Below, in pieces: positions 1 to 6,903 of a stretch of DNA of 46,129 nt. Source of the stretch: COE1 sp963596435 (GTDB lineage Bacteria; Bacillota; Clostridia; Lachnospirales; Lachnospiraceae); assembly GCA_963596435.1 (NCBI GenBank), contig CAVBMG010000016.1, forward strand, positions 1 through 46,129. The letters run 5' to 3'. The number at the start of each line of letters is the position of its first letter. Positions within the stretch are counted from its first letter, which is position 1. Under the pieces are notes generated by a model. The model did no database searches and was not told the DNA's origin. It was given only the letters and a program-made list of their open reading frames with translations. The translations under genes were made by a program, and so were the position numbers.

Positions 1-31
1 ACAATATAGATAGTGATATGTAAGCAACTTC

Positions 32-166
32 CTAAGAATTACGTTCAAGCAAGCTGTTTAGTTGCGCATCAGACAATATTTCCCGTTTATGTAATTCTTT
101 ATAAATACCGCATTTCAGCGTTTTCTTTAATTCCTTTTGCTGTGTAGCATCAAGTGTTATATTCAT
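32..166 (-). CDS. Small protein of 44 residues, unknown function
   Basis: A short charged protein starting MNITLDATQQKELKKTLK. The ATG at 166 follows a strong site (AAAAGGAG, 6 bases before). An in-frame GTG at 211 with GGAG before it would add 15 residues, so the start is not certain. No cysteines, signal peptide or membrane segment. The pattern of a Lys/Glu-rich helix followed by a short segment (ELHKREILSDAQLNSLL) recalls the small SHOCT-like helices found near recombinase genes in clostridial mobile elements; that link is inference. The gene is divergent from the XRE regulator and lies at the edge of the window, so its operon partners to the left cannot be seen. Confidence 0.55.
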   Translation of the reverse strand: MNITLDATQQKELKKTLKCGIYKELHKREILSDAQLNSLLERNS

Positions 167-220
167 TAAATTCTCCTTTTCTGTAAGACTATTTTTATCT
201 GTTTTAAGCACTATTTGCTC

Positions 221-340
221 CTAAAGTTCCTGATTATTAGAATGTATGAAAGCTTTTCTGAAATAATCCTTTAATCCAAGCTCTGCAAGACATTTTTTCT
301 TGAGCTTCTTTTTATGCACTATTGCAGATTTGCGAACCAT
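221..340 (-). pseudogene. Possible 3' end of a lost gene, 39 codons
   Basis: A Lys-rich open frame (MVRKSAIVHKKKLKKK...) that ends in TAG at 221-223. No ribosome binding site precedes the ATG at 340, but the frame stays open upstream into a hydrophobic stretch (FIFLPVLFATPL). The stop codon overlaps a GGAG that could serve the GTG at 211 of the next small ORF, a layout typical of coupled genes. This suggests a genuine coding end whose start has been lost or replaced. The family is not recognised. It could also be chance in AT-rich DNA. Confidence 0.25.
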
Positions 341-383
341 GAGTGGTGTTGCAAAAAGAACTGGCAGAAATATAAACGAAAGG

Positions 384-413
384 TTGTGTAAATCAATTGT
401 TATTTGATAGTAT
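384..413 (+). promoter_or_regulatory. Candidate promoter of the XRE gene
   Basis: TTGTGT (384-389) and TAGTAT (408-413) are 18 bases apart, followed about 50 bases later by the ribosome binding site of the XRE gene. The match to the vegetative consensus is moderate. Confidence 0.35.
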
Positions 414-465
414 GCATCTAAAAAAGATGATATATTTTTATTATCAAATAAAGGGAGGCATAATT

Positions 466-939
466 ATGAATATGCAGAAAACTGGAAAATATATTGTCAA
501 ATTACGAAAAGGGAAAGGTTGGACACAACAGCAATTGGCAGAACAATTGGATGTAACACCACAGGCAGTCTCCAAATGGGAATGTGGAGACTCTGTTCCA
601 GATATTGATATTTTAGATAAAATTGCCAGGATTTTTAGTGTAACGATTGATTCTATTATAAAGGCTCAAGACTTCGGAACCTTTGTTTTTGAATTTGGAA
701 TTGGCATACTTCCGTATATAGATATGTCCAAAGCAGATAATTTGATCCAACAAGTAAGAAAATATCATGAAATTGCAGAATTTCCTAAAATTCACTTTAA
801 AGATAATACAGAATTAAGAGATATGCAATATCGTATTATTTTAGATGATGTTATTATGGCTGATAATGATCTGGAATATGTGGAAGAAGAAATGAGAATT
901 GATGAGATGTTATCATATATAAAACTGTATATTAATTGA
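466..939 (+). CDS. XRE-family regulator with FlhA-like C-terminal half
   Basis: 157 residues from the ATG at 466, chosen because AAGGGAGG lies 7 bases before it; the frame is open from an ATG at 397 that has no such site. Residues 1-65 are a classic XRE/Cro helix-turn-helix (WTQQQLAEQLDVTPQAVSKW, then VPDIDILDKIARIFSVTID), so it should bind DNA. Residues 70-140 do not look like a usual ligand domain. FEFGIGILPYID, LIQQVRKYHEIA and PKIHFKDNTELRDMQYRI align by eye with the start of the FlhA (FHIPEP) cytoplasmic domain (LELGYGLIPLVD, LLDRI, PPIRIRDN, EYRI). All FlhA membrane segments are absent and the homology stops after about 75 residues. It is more AT-rich than the genes downstream. Role unknown; a regulator sensing an export-type partner is one possibility. 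Confidence 0.8.
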   Translation: MNMQKTGKYIVKLRKGKGWTQQQLAEQLDVTPQAVSKWECGDSVPDIDILDKIARIFSVTIDSIIKAQDFGTFVFEFGIGILPYIDMSKADNLIQQVRKYHEIAEFPKIHFKDNTELRDMQYRIILDDVIMADNDLEYVEEEMRIDEMLSYIKLYIN

Positions 940-976
940 TAGACTTCGTGAATAAAGACACAAACATGATTTTCAG

Positions 977-1423
977 ATGTGCAATATCGCATCCGAGGTT
1001 GGTACAGAAGAACTGGCACATTTTGAGATGATCTGTACGATTGTGCATCAATTAACCAGAGATTTAACACCACAGCAGATCATGGAATCCGGTTTTGGCG
1101 ATTATTATGTAGATCATACCCTTGCCCTGTGGCCACAGGCAGCCAGCGGTACGCCTTTTAATGCAGCTACGTTCCAGTCCAAGGGTGATCCTATTACAGA
1201 CCTGTTTGAGGATATGGCAGCAGAACAGAAAGCACGTACCACATATGATAACATCCTGAGACTGGTCAAAGATCCTGATGTCGTTGAACCGATCAAATTC
1301 CTACGTGCAAGAGAGGTCGTACATTTCCAAAGATTTGGTGAGAGCTTGAGAATCGTACAGGATAATCTGGATTCCAAGAACTTCTACGCATTCAACCCTG
1401 CCTTTGACAACACTAAATCATAA
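977..1423 (+). pseudogene. cotJC: cotJC fragment: spore-coat manganese catalase lacking its N-terminus
   Basis: 148 codons match the C-terminal three quarters of CotJC/manganese catalase: TEELAHFEM (Glu and His metal ligands near residues 12-15), AEQKARTTYD (Glu ligand), and REVVHFQRF (His ligand), ending NFYAFNPAFD as in clostridial CotJC. The family normally has about 190-200 residues; the first 45-55, which carry the first helix and the first Glu ligand, are missing. In frame there is a stop at about 953, and no ribosome binding site precedes the ATG at 977. The cotJA and cotJB genes that normally precede cotJC are absent; the XRE gene sits there instead. It is therefore read as a decapitated gene at a rearrangement junction near 955-975. 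If translated, it should lack a complete dimanganese site. Confidence 0.75.
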
Positions 1424-1431
1424 TACCAAAT

Positions 1432-1468
1432 CCAGCAGGCAGATAATTCATCTGCCCGCTGGATATTT
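1432..1468 (+). terminator. Rho-independent terminator of the cotJC remnant
   Basis: CCAGCAGGCAGAT pairs with ATCTGCCCGCTGG (one mismatch, loop AATTC) nine bases after the stop, followed by ATATTTGT. The intact terminator supports this being the true 3' end of an older gene. Confidence 0.75.
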
Positions 1469-1474
1469 GTAACG

Positions 1475-1492
1475 AAAAACGCTTGCGTTTTT
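1475..1492. terminator. Small bidirectional hairpin
   Basis: AAAAACGC, loop TT, GCGTTTTT: a self-complementary hairpin with T runs on either strand, placed between the convergent cotJC remnant and the germination gene. Confidence 0.4.
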
Positions 1493-1495
1493 CCT

Positions 1496-1561
1496 GTATG
1501 AAACTTAGAACTTCTTCACGAAAGAGCCTTTGCTCTGAGTGATTAGAAGTTCTTTTCATAC
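1496..1561 (-). terminator. Long bulged palindrome with an inner hairpin, after the germination gene
   Basis: GTATGAAA-(CTT bulge)-AGAACTTCT at 1496-1515 pairs with AGAAGTTCTTTTCATAC at 1545-1561, a 17-bp stem. Inside is a second hairpin, AGAGC-CTTT-GCTCT at 1523-1536. The right end lies two bases from the stop of the gene at 1563, so it probably terminates or stabilises that transcript; it might also be an intergenic repeat. Confidence 0.5.
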
Positions 1562-1562
1562 T

Positions 1563-2963
1563 CTATTCCCGGGAGTCCGGTAATCGTCCTCGTATCAGAG
1601 CCTTTCCTAATTTCTTGAAGCTAAAGGGAATGAGCGGGTATAAATAACTCTGCCCTGAGACCATTTTATTTTTTCCAATCGCGATAAGGAAGAAAAGCAG
1701 CCCCGCAATATATCCCCACAGGTTAAATACCGCAGTCAAGACCAGATTGATCATTCTAAAGAACTTTACTGCATATCCCAATTCATAACTCTGGTGCGTA
1801 TAATTGGCTATGGCAACGAATGCCATATATAGCATGACTTCACTGTTGAACCATCCACTCTTTACTGAGAATTCTCCAAGCACCAGTGCAGCCATGACAC
1901 TGAGAGGTGTTGACAGCATGCTTGGTGTATTGATTGCGGCAAGCTTTAGACCGTCAATTGCCAGCTCAAGAATCAGGAATTGCCAGACCAGTGGCACATT
2001 GATAGTATCACTTACTTTGATAAAAGCAAAAGGTTCTGGAATCCATTGTGGATTCTGCATCATCAATAGAAAGGTCGGAGTAAGCAGATAAGTCATAATA
2101 AATATCAGAAATCTGGAAATCCTCAGATACGTGCCTGTCACAGGTGGAAAATAATAATCATCTGCTTCTTCTACCGCATCCAGAATACTGATAGGGAGGA
2201 TCATAGCGGAAGGTGAATTGTCTACCAGAATGATGATGTTACCCTCTAATATCTGTGCTGTTGCCGTATCTGGTCTTTCTGTATACTTGAATTTTGGAAA
2301 AGGATTGTACCATTTGGAAGTGAAAAGGCACTCAGCCAGACTTTCCTGATTCATCGTAAGCGCATCTACCTTAATATCCTGAATCCTGTTTCTGATCTTA
2401 CTTAAAAATTCCTGATCAACGCGGGAATCCATATAACACAGGACAATATCTGTTTTAGAGGTCTTGCCTACACTTAATATCTCCATCCTGAGATCTGTAC
2501 TGCGTATTCTTCTTCGAATCAGTGCTGTATTGAATACAATGGTTTCAACGAAACCATCTTTGGAACCACGCAGTACTTTATCTTTTTCGGGTTCTTCTAC
2601 TCCACGAGCCGGATAAGTACGGGAATCAATCAGAATACATTCCTGATAACCATCAATCAGAAGTGCGAACACACCGCAGAAGATATTTTTGATGATCTCG
2701 TCCCATTCTGTAGCGCTGTCCACCTCAACATAGGGCAAGGTCTGATTTAACTCCTGGATATTTGATGGCATATCTTCCGGCTTTTTATCTATTAAATACT
2801 GCAATAATTTCTCCATTAATTCATCTTTGCAGAAACCATCAATGAAGAAAAAGACTGCCTTTTTTCCACCAATTACAATCTCTCTGCTTACGATATCAAA
2901 ATTCTCTTTGACGCGTAATTCCTGAGTTAAATATTTTTTATTTTCTTCGAAATCTGGATACAT
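1563..2963 (-). CDS. spoVAF: GerA-family spore germination protein, SpoVAF-like
   Basis: 466 residues from the ATG at 2963, which is 6 bases after GGAGG; the ATG at 2975 lies before that site. Residues 1-270 form a soluble domain with LLIDGYQECILIDSRTYPAR, GSKDGFVETIVFNTALIRRR and VGKTSKTDIVLCYM, followed by several membrane segments and the GerA signature region (INTPSMLSTPLSVMAALVLGEF). The YPARGVEEP and NTALIRRRIR wording is closer to the SpoVAF branch than to GerAA/GerBA nutrient-receptor subunits. No B or C subunit gene follows, which also fits SpoVAF. It would act in the inner spore membrane. A candidate sigma-G promoter precedes it. The spoVAF assignment within the GerA family is moderate. 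Confidence 0.8.
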   Translation of the reverse strand: MYPDFEENKKYLTQELRVKENFDIVSREIVIGGKKAVFFFIDGFCKDELMEKLLQYLIDKKPEDMPSNIQELNQTLPYVEVDSATEWDEIIKNIFCGVFALLIDGYQECILIDSRTYPARGVEEPEKDKVLRGSKDGFVETIVFNTALIRRRIRSTDLRMEILSVGKTSKTDIVLCYMDSRVDQEFLSKIRNRIQDIKVDALTMNQESLAECLFTSKWYNPFPKFKYTERPDTATAQILEGNIIILVDNSPSAMILPISILDAVEEADDYYFPPVTGTYLRISRFLIFIMTYLLTPTFLLMMQNPQWIPEPFAFIKVSDTINVPLVWQFLILELAIDGLKLAAINTPSMLSTPLSVMAALVLGEFSVKSGWFNSEVMLYMAFVAIANYTHQSYELGYAVKFFRMINLVLTAVFNLWGYIAGLLFFLIAIGKNKMVSGQSYLYPLIPFSFKKLGKALIRGRLPDSRE

Positions 2964-2992
2964 AAAAACCTCCATGAAACATACATTAATGT

Positions 2993-3023
2993 CAGTATGT
3001 TCCCTGGAGGCTTACTTTATTCA
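2993..3023 (-). promoter_or_regulatory. Candidate sigma-G promoter for the germination gene
   Basis: On the minus strand TGAATA (3018-3023) is followed after 18 bases by CATACTG (2993-2999). The forespore sigma-G consensus is G-M-A-T-R, 18 bases, CATNMTA; only the last base differs. Its start point would lie about 25-30 bases before the ATG at 2963, just ahead of GGAGG. Confidence 0.55.
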
Positions 3024-3033
3024 TATATTGTAA

Positions 3034-3489
3034 TTACTGTTTACCTGTGCTGCCATGACCACCACGGTTAGGTCCTGTCAATTCTTCAACTTCTTCAAAA
3101 TTCAGAGCTGGCTGCTGTTCCATGATTCTAAACTGACAGATTCTGTCGTTGAAATGAATCTCAGTATCACGTATTGCATACACCGGCATGAACCACTGGT
3201 CGTCATTACCACAGTATCCACCTTCACCAGTCTCACGATCCGGGCCGTCTACTACGCCCTGGTGATTGACCTGAATAATACCATAATTCTTAAATGTTGA
3301 ACTTCTGGGAACAACATGTGCTTCATAACCTCTGGGAAGTTCCATGGCAATTCCCAATGGGATTAGCTTGAATTCTCCGGCTTTTAAAGTAACATCTTCT
3401 GCCGCTCTTAAATCAATCCAGTTTCCCTTGGTAATTTTTGCGACTTTTTCCAGTTTGTCATTAAAGTATTTAATCTTGATCGTAAGCAT
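3034..3489 (-). CDS. dut: dUTP diphosphatase
   Basis: 151 residues from the ATG at 3489 (GGGAG 5 bases upstream). Hydrolyses dUTP to dUMP and pyrophosphate, keeping uracil out of DNA and feeding dTMP synthesis. Motifs of trimeric dUTPases are in order: DLRAAEDV near residue 25, PRSSTFKNYGI near 60, GVVDGP near 78 (catalytic Asp), FNDRICQFRI near 115, and the C-terminal RGGHGSTGKQ arm that closes over the nucleotide. An insert after GVVDGPDRE (GGYCGNDDQWFMP) is common in clostridial and phage-like forms. It is 26 bases after nrdG, so it is likely the third gene of a deoxynucleotide operon. Confidence 0.93.
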   Translation of the reverse strand: MLTIKIKYFNDKLEKVAKITKGNWIDLRAAEDVTLKAGEFKLIPLGIAMELPRGYEAHVVPRSSTFKNYGIIQVNHQGVVDGPDRETGEGGYCGNDDQWFMPVYAIRDTEIHFNDRICQFRIMEQQPALNFEEVEELTGPNRGGHGSTGKQ

Positions 3490-3515
3490 ATTTTCTCCCA
3501 TTCTGTTCTAATATT

Positions 3516-4124
3516 TTAGGCATCACAGCATTTTCTGCTGCTTCCCTTGAAGTTTACAATGTTCTCTTCTATGTCTGCGACAGGTGCTGTAGCTGTCTCT
3601 CTTCCCATTGGAATATCATCATGATCGCCACAGTGCAGTACCGGTACTGAGATATCGTCCTGTGCCAATGTAGCCTGTACATCAATGACACGCTGATTGC
3701 TACTGCCCTTCCATAACAGAGTAACATCCTTTTTATCTACCTGGAATTCTCCATCTACCAATACATCCACATACTTCATCAATGGATAATTCATAACATT
3801 TTCCCAGGAATCTCCAGTATAAAGCCAGATTGTTTTGTTCGGATATTTTACCTTAATCTCTGCCATTAAGGATTTCACATCTGCTCTGTTGGCTGAATGA
3901 AGCGGATCTCCGCCTGAAAAAGTAATACCTGATATATAGGGCTTGTCCAGCTGGTCAAAAATTTCCTGTTTAGCGGATTCGTCAAACAAAATACCACCAT
4001 TTGGGTCCCAGGTCATAGGATTCTGACAGTCTTTGCAGCAATGGGAGCAGCCAGCGACCCATAATACCACGCGCAATCCGTCACCATTAAGCATATCGTC
4101 CTTAGTAATATTATGGTATCTCAT
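3516..4124 (-). CDS. nrdG: Anaerobic ribonucleotide reductase activating protein
   Basis: 202 residues. A radical SAM enzyme that makes the glycyl radical on NrdD. The iron-sulfur motif is C26-x3-C30-x2-C33 (GCSHCCKDC), and TFSGGDPL near residue 70 is the SAM-binding GGD region. Its ATG directly follows the nrdD stop codon (TAA-ATG), so translation is probably coupled. It is longer than the roughly 155-175 residues usual for the family: about 45 extra C-terminal residues include HCGDHDD and end in a double cysteine (RKCCDA). Confidence 0.93.
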   Translation of the reverse strand: MRYHNITKDDMLNGDGLRVVLWVAGCSHCCKDCQNPMTWDPNGGILFDESAKQEIFDQLDKPYISGITFSGGDPLHSANRADVKSLMAEIKVKYPNKTIWLYTGDSWENVMNYPLMKYVDVLVDGEFQVDKKDVTLLWKGSSNQRVIDVQATLAQDDISVPVLHCGDHDDIPMGRETATAPVADIEENIVNFKGSSRKCCDA

Positions 4125-6311
4125 TTACATTGACTTCCTTTCTGCGATTTCTGCCATTTTTGCATCATTCAAACGGGTATCACCGTGTACTCGTGAATAG
4201 GAAAGATAACCGTTCATACGCTCTATCTTAGTCAGGTTACGGCTGCCACATTTCGGGCATACATCCATCTCCAGTTCCTGATGACCGCAATCATCGCAGT
4301 ATGCCAGTGACAGATTAACACCTTCGTAGAATCCCATATCCATAGCTCTTCTTACCAGAGTCTTGATGGCAGTGATATTATAATCAATCGGATACTTTAC
4401 ATACTGAATCTTACCACCGTTAGACAATTCCCAGAAACGATATTCTAGATCCTGTTTCTGAATTGGAGTAATATCTTCTGTTACATGGCAGTGGAAACTG
4501 TTGCTGACATATTCTCTGTCAGATACACCTTCTACGATACCGTATTTTGCACGGAACTGCTGAACCTGCAGACCACACAGATTCTCTGCCGGTGTTCCAT
4601 AAATGGCATATAAGTTGCCATCTTCTTCCTTGAAACGATTGACTTCTTTATTGATGTATTCCAGTACTTCCAGAGCAAAAGCACCATCCTCTACCAGTGA
4701 TTTGCCATTATAGAGCATCTGCAATTCATTGAAAGCTGTGATACCGAAAGACGCTGTTGCTGTCTTTAATAACGGTTTGATCTTATCGGTCAGTTTCAGA
4801 TGTCCACCAAGGAAACCACCTTCACAATATGCCAAAGGGTTCGTGGAAGCTCTCATGTTTCCAAGATAAGCATAAGTTCTGATATGAAGCTGTCTGATCA
4901 GATTCAGATAATAGTCCAGAACTTCATAGAAATCTCTGCTCTCCTGTCTTGCTTTTGCCAGAATCATAGGTAAATGCAGGGATACTGCACCGATGTTAAA
5001 TCTGCCTACAAATACTGGAACATCCTTATCATCAGCAGGGTGCATACCGCCTCGCTCATACCATGGAGAAAGGAATGCACGACATCCCATAGGGGAAATA
5101 ACCTTGCCATACTGCTTGTACATGCTGGCAATATAGCCTTTACCGGTCAGACTGAGCCAGTCAGGATACATAGTCTTGGCAGAGCATTTGACACCTGCTT
5201 CAAAGACATCCTCTAATGGCTTGCCTGGCCCATGTAGATTCTCATCATATAAAAAGACGATCTTAGGGAATAATACAGGTTTCTTGCAATCTTTCTTACC
5301 CTGTCCCTTACGTCTTACCTCTAACATTTTAATTGTCGCCATTTTGGCAAAACGGTCAGTTCCGATACCTGCTGTCATGGTAATGAATGGATAATCACCA
5401 CGGCTGCTGGCTACTGTATTGAATTTATATTCCCATCCCTGGAAGCCCTGCTCAAATTCACGCTCAACGTCTTTTAACGCTTCTTCCTCAGCACGCTCAT
5501 CTGATACTCCAAGGTTATGGTATTTCTCCAATGCTGACTGATAAGTTTTCTCAGCATAAGGAGATAAAATCTTATCTACTTCGGGAACTGTGAATCCACC
5601 GTACTGCTGGCTGGCAGCACTTAATACAATATCACCGATTACGTCAAAAGCAACATCCAGAGACTTTGGTTCATTGTACCAGATATTTCCCATCTCGAAA
5701 CCACCGGTCAATACGCTCTGTACATCGAAAAGACAGCAGTTCATGGTATCTCTTCTGGCTGACATATCGTGAACATAGATATAACCGTCACGGCAAGCCT
5801 GAATCTCTTCTGTAGTCATAAAGAACTTCTGGTATAATTCCTTATTTAACTGGTTAAAGATAAGACTTCTCTTGGTAGATACAAGAGCAGAGTCTGTATT
5901 GGCATTTTCCTTATCGCCCACATACATGATAGACTGGCTCTTCTTATATACATCATCCAGCATGCGGACAAAATCCTGCTTATAATTACGGTAATCACGA
6001 TAGCTCTTGGCAACAACAGGCTTTACATCTTCCAGGGCACTCTCCACAATATTATGCATAACAGGAATCGGCACTTCATCCAGTCCCATTTCATTTACCT
6101 TGCCAATTACATCTTCACAGATGTGTCTCTTCTCTTCATCAGAGAATTTGGTCAAAGCTCTATATGCTGATTTGCCTACAGCAGTAATAACTTTCTGTAC
6201 ATTAAATAATTCCTTACTGCCATCTTTCTTTACAACGTAGACTTCTTTGTCCGGCTGATATAATTTGCCATAATCAACCTCATCATGTGTTGTTTCCATC
6301 GTGTTCCCCAT
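4125..6311 (-). CDS. nrdD: Class III anaerobic ribonucleoside-triphosphate reductase
   Basis: 728 residues. Reduces NTPs to dNTPs with a glycyl radical, so it works only without oxygen. Residues 25-115 are an ATP-cone allosteric domain (VVKKDGSKELFNVQKVITAV). The catalytic barrel follows (MNCCLFDVQSVL and later conserved blocks). The C-terminus has a four-cysteine zinc site (C672, C675, C685, C688) and the radical loop RMNGYLS with glycine 701. The ATG at 6311 follows AAGGAGG by 10 bases; a second ATG four codons later is possible. Upstream are a consensus promoter and a candidate NrdR box pair, and the mRNA leader would be about 225 bases long. Confidence 0.97.
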   Translation of the reverse strand: MGNTMETTHDEVDYGKLYQPDKEVYVVKKDGSKELFNVQKVITAVGKSAYRALTKFSDEEKRHICEDVIGKVNEMGLDEVPIPVMHNIVESALEDVKPVVAKSYRDYRNYKQDFVRMLDDVYKKSQSIMYVGDKENANTDSALVSTKRSLIFNQLNKELYQKFFMTTEEIQACRDGYIYVHDMSARRDTMNCCLFDVQSVLTGGFEMGNIWYNEPKSLDVAFDVIGDIVLSAASQQYGGFTVPEVDKILSPYAEKTYQSALEKYHNLGVSDERAEEEALKDVEREFEQGFQGWEYKFNTVASSRGDYPFITMTAGIGTDRFAKMATIKMLEVRRKGQGKKDCKKPVLFPKIVFLYDENLHGPGKPLEDVFEAGVKCSAKTMYPDWLSLTGKGYIASMYKQYGKVISPMGCRAFLSPWYERGGMHPADDKDVPVFVGRFNIGAVSLHLPMILAKARQESRDFYEVLDYYLNLIRQLHIRTYAYLGNMRASTNPLAYCEGGFLGGHLKLTDKIKPLLKTATASFGITAFNELQMLYNGKSLVEDGAFALEVLEYINKEVNRFKEEDGNLYAIYGTPAENLCGLQVQQFRAKYGIVEGVSDREYVSNSFHCHVTEDITPIQKQDLEYRFWELSNGGKIQYVKYPIDYNITAIKTLVRRAMDMGFYEGVNLSLAYCDDCGHQELEMDVCPKCGSRNLTKIERMNGYLSYSRVHGDTRLNDAKMAEIAERKSM

Positions 6312-6463
6312 GGTTATAGTTCCTCCTTTTTCCCCATCTGAAAATATAATCTGACTACATAATTATTGTATATAAATAGTCTTGTAAATTAGTACAATTT
6401 GATTTCAACGGGTACATCTATAGTGATTTTTAAGAATTGTTATATCATTTAGATATGTCGTAT

Positions 6464-6483
6464 GATAAGTGGAAACACTTATC
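6464..6483. other. Perfect 8-bp hairpin in the nrdD leader
   Basis: GATAAGTG, loop GAAA, CACTTATC. On the nrdD mRNA the loop reads UUUC. It lies about 55 bases downstream of the predicted start point. No T run follows, so it is not an ordinary terminator. Confidence 0.5.
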
Positions 6484-6488
6484 AAAAT

Positions 6489-6535
6489 TGTAGTTATATT
6501 GTGATATGTTGCATATTAGCCACAATATGTTGTGT
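6489..6535 (-). promoter_or_regulatory. Candidate NrdR box pair over the nrdD start region
   Basis: CCACAATATGTTGTGT at 6520-6535 is a near-palindromic match to the NrdR box (ACACWATATWTWGTGT-like). A second, weaker 16-base box at 6489-6504 keeps the TATATTGTG half. The two starts are exactly 31 bases apart, leaving a 15-base gap, the spacing known for NrdR pairs. The pair sits just after the -10 element, where a repressor would block nrdDG-dut transcription when nucleotide levels are high. Confidence 0.7.
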
Positions 6536-6544
6536 ACGGATATT

Positions 6545-6573
6545 AGTATAGAACATAAAAATATATATGTCAA
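6545..6573 (-). promoter_or_regulatory. Vegetative promoter of nrdD-nrdG-dut
   Basis: Minus-strand TTGACA (6568-6573), 17 bases, TATACT (6545-6550). Confidence 0.7.
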
Positions 6574-6660
6574 TCAACACTCTTGACAGTAATCGGATAA
6601 ATTTTTTATATAAATGATACAATTCGCATGAAATGCAATAGGGAGATTTACATAAATTTG

Positions 6661-6691
6661 AAAAGGCAGACACCATATCTAGTGTCTGCCT
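6661..6691 (-). terminator. Terminator after the small membrane protein gene
   Basis: AGGCAGACAC and GTGTCTGCCT form a perfect 10-bp stem followed on the minus strand by TTTTC. With the nrdD leader, NrdR boxes and promoter, it accounts for the 402-base gap 6312-6713. Confidence 0.85.
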
Positions 6692-6713
6692 CTATCATAT
6701 CTTCTATTCAATT

Positions 6714-6860
6714 TTACTGTTCATTTTCCTTAGGAGCCTTAGGTTTCTGCTTCCAGCATTTCAGTCCTACAAAAGCACCTGCTGCAGATACTACAATAAT
6801 TACTGCAAATACCATAAGATATGATAACACCATTCTAAAAAATTCGATAAGATTCGACAT
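6714..6860 (-). CDS. Small single-pass membrane protein, 48 residues
   Basis: The ATG at 6860 is preceded by AGAAAGGAA. Residues 10-33 (MVLSYLMVFAVIIVVSAAGAF) form one hydrophobic helix, followed by a basic, Pro/Lys-rich cytoplasmic-type tail (CWKQKPKAPKENEQ). It lies 43 bases after rnhA and is closed by its own terminator, so it is the last gene of the punA-cdd-mutS-like-rnhA run. It resembles the many small membrane proteins of Lachnospiraceae without assigned function; no family is claimed. It is too short for ordinary ORF thresholds. Confidence 0.75.
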   Translation of the reverse strand: MSNLIEFFRMVLSYLMVFAVIIVVSAAGAFVGLKCWKQKPKAPKENEQ

Positions 6861-6903
6861 ATTGTATTCCTTTCTGCAAATTTACTGAATATTTATAATA
6901 TAA

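Noticed and set aside
6583..6611. Plus-strand TTGACA followed by an AT-rich -10-like stretch
   Set aside because: No plus-strand gene or RNA follows; the frame there runs into the minus-strand terminator and small membrane protein gene. The -10 match (TTATAT) is weak in AT-rich DNA.
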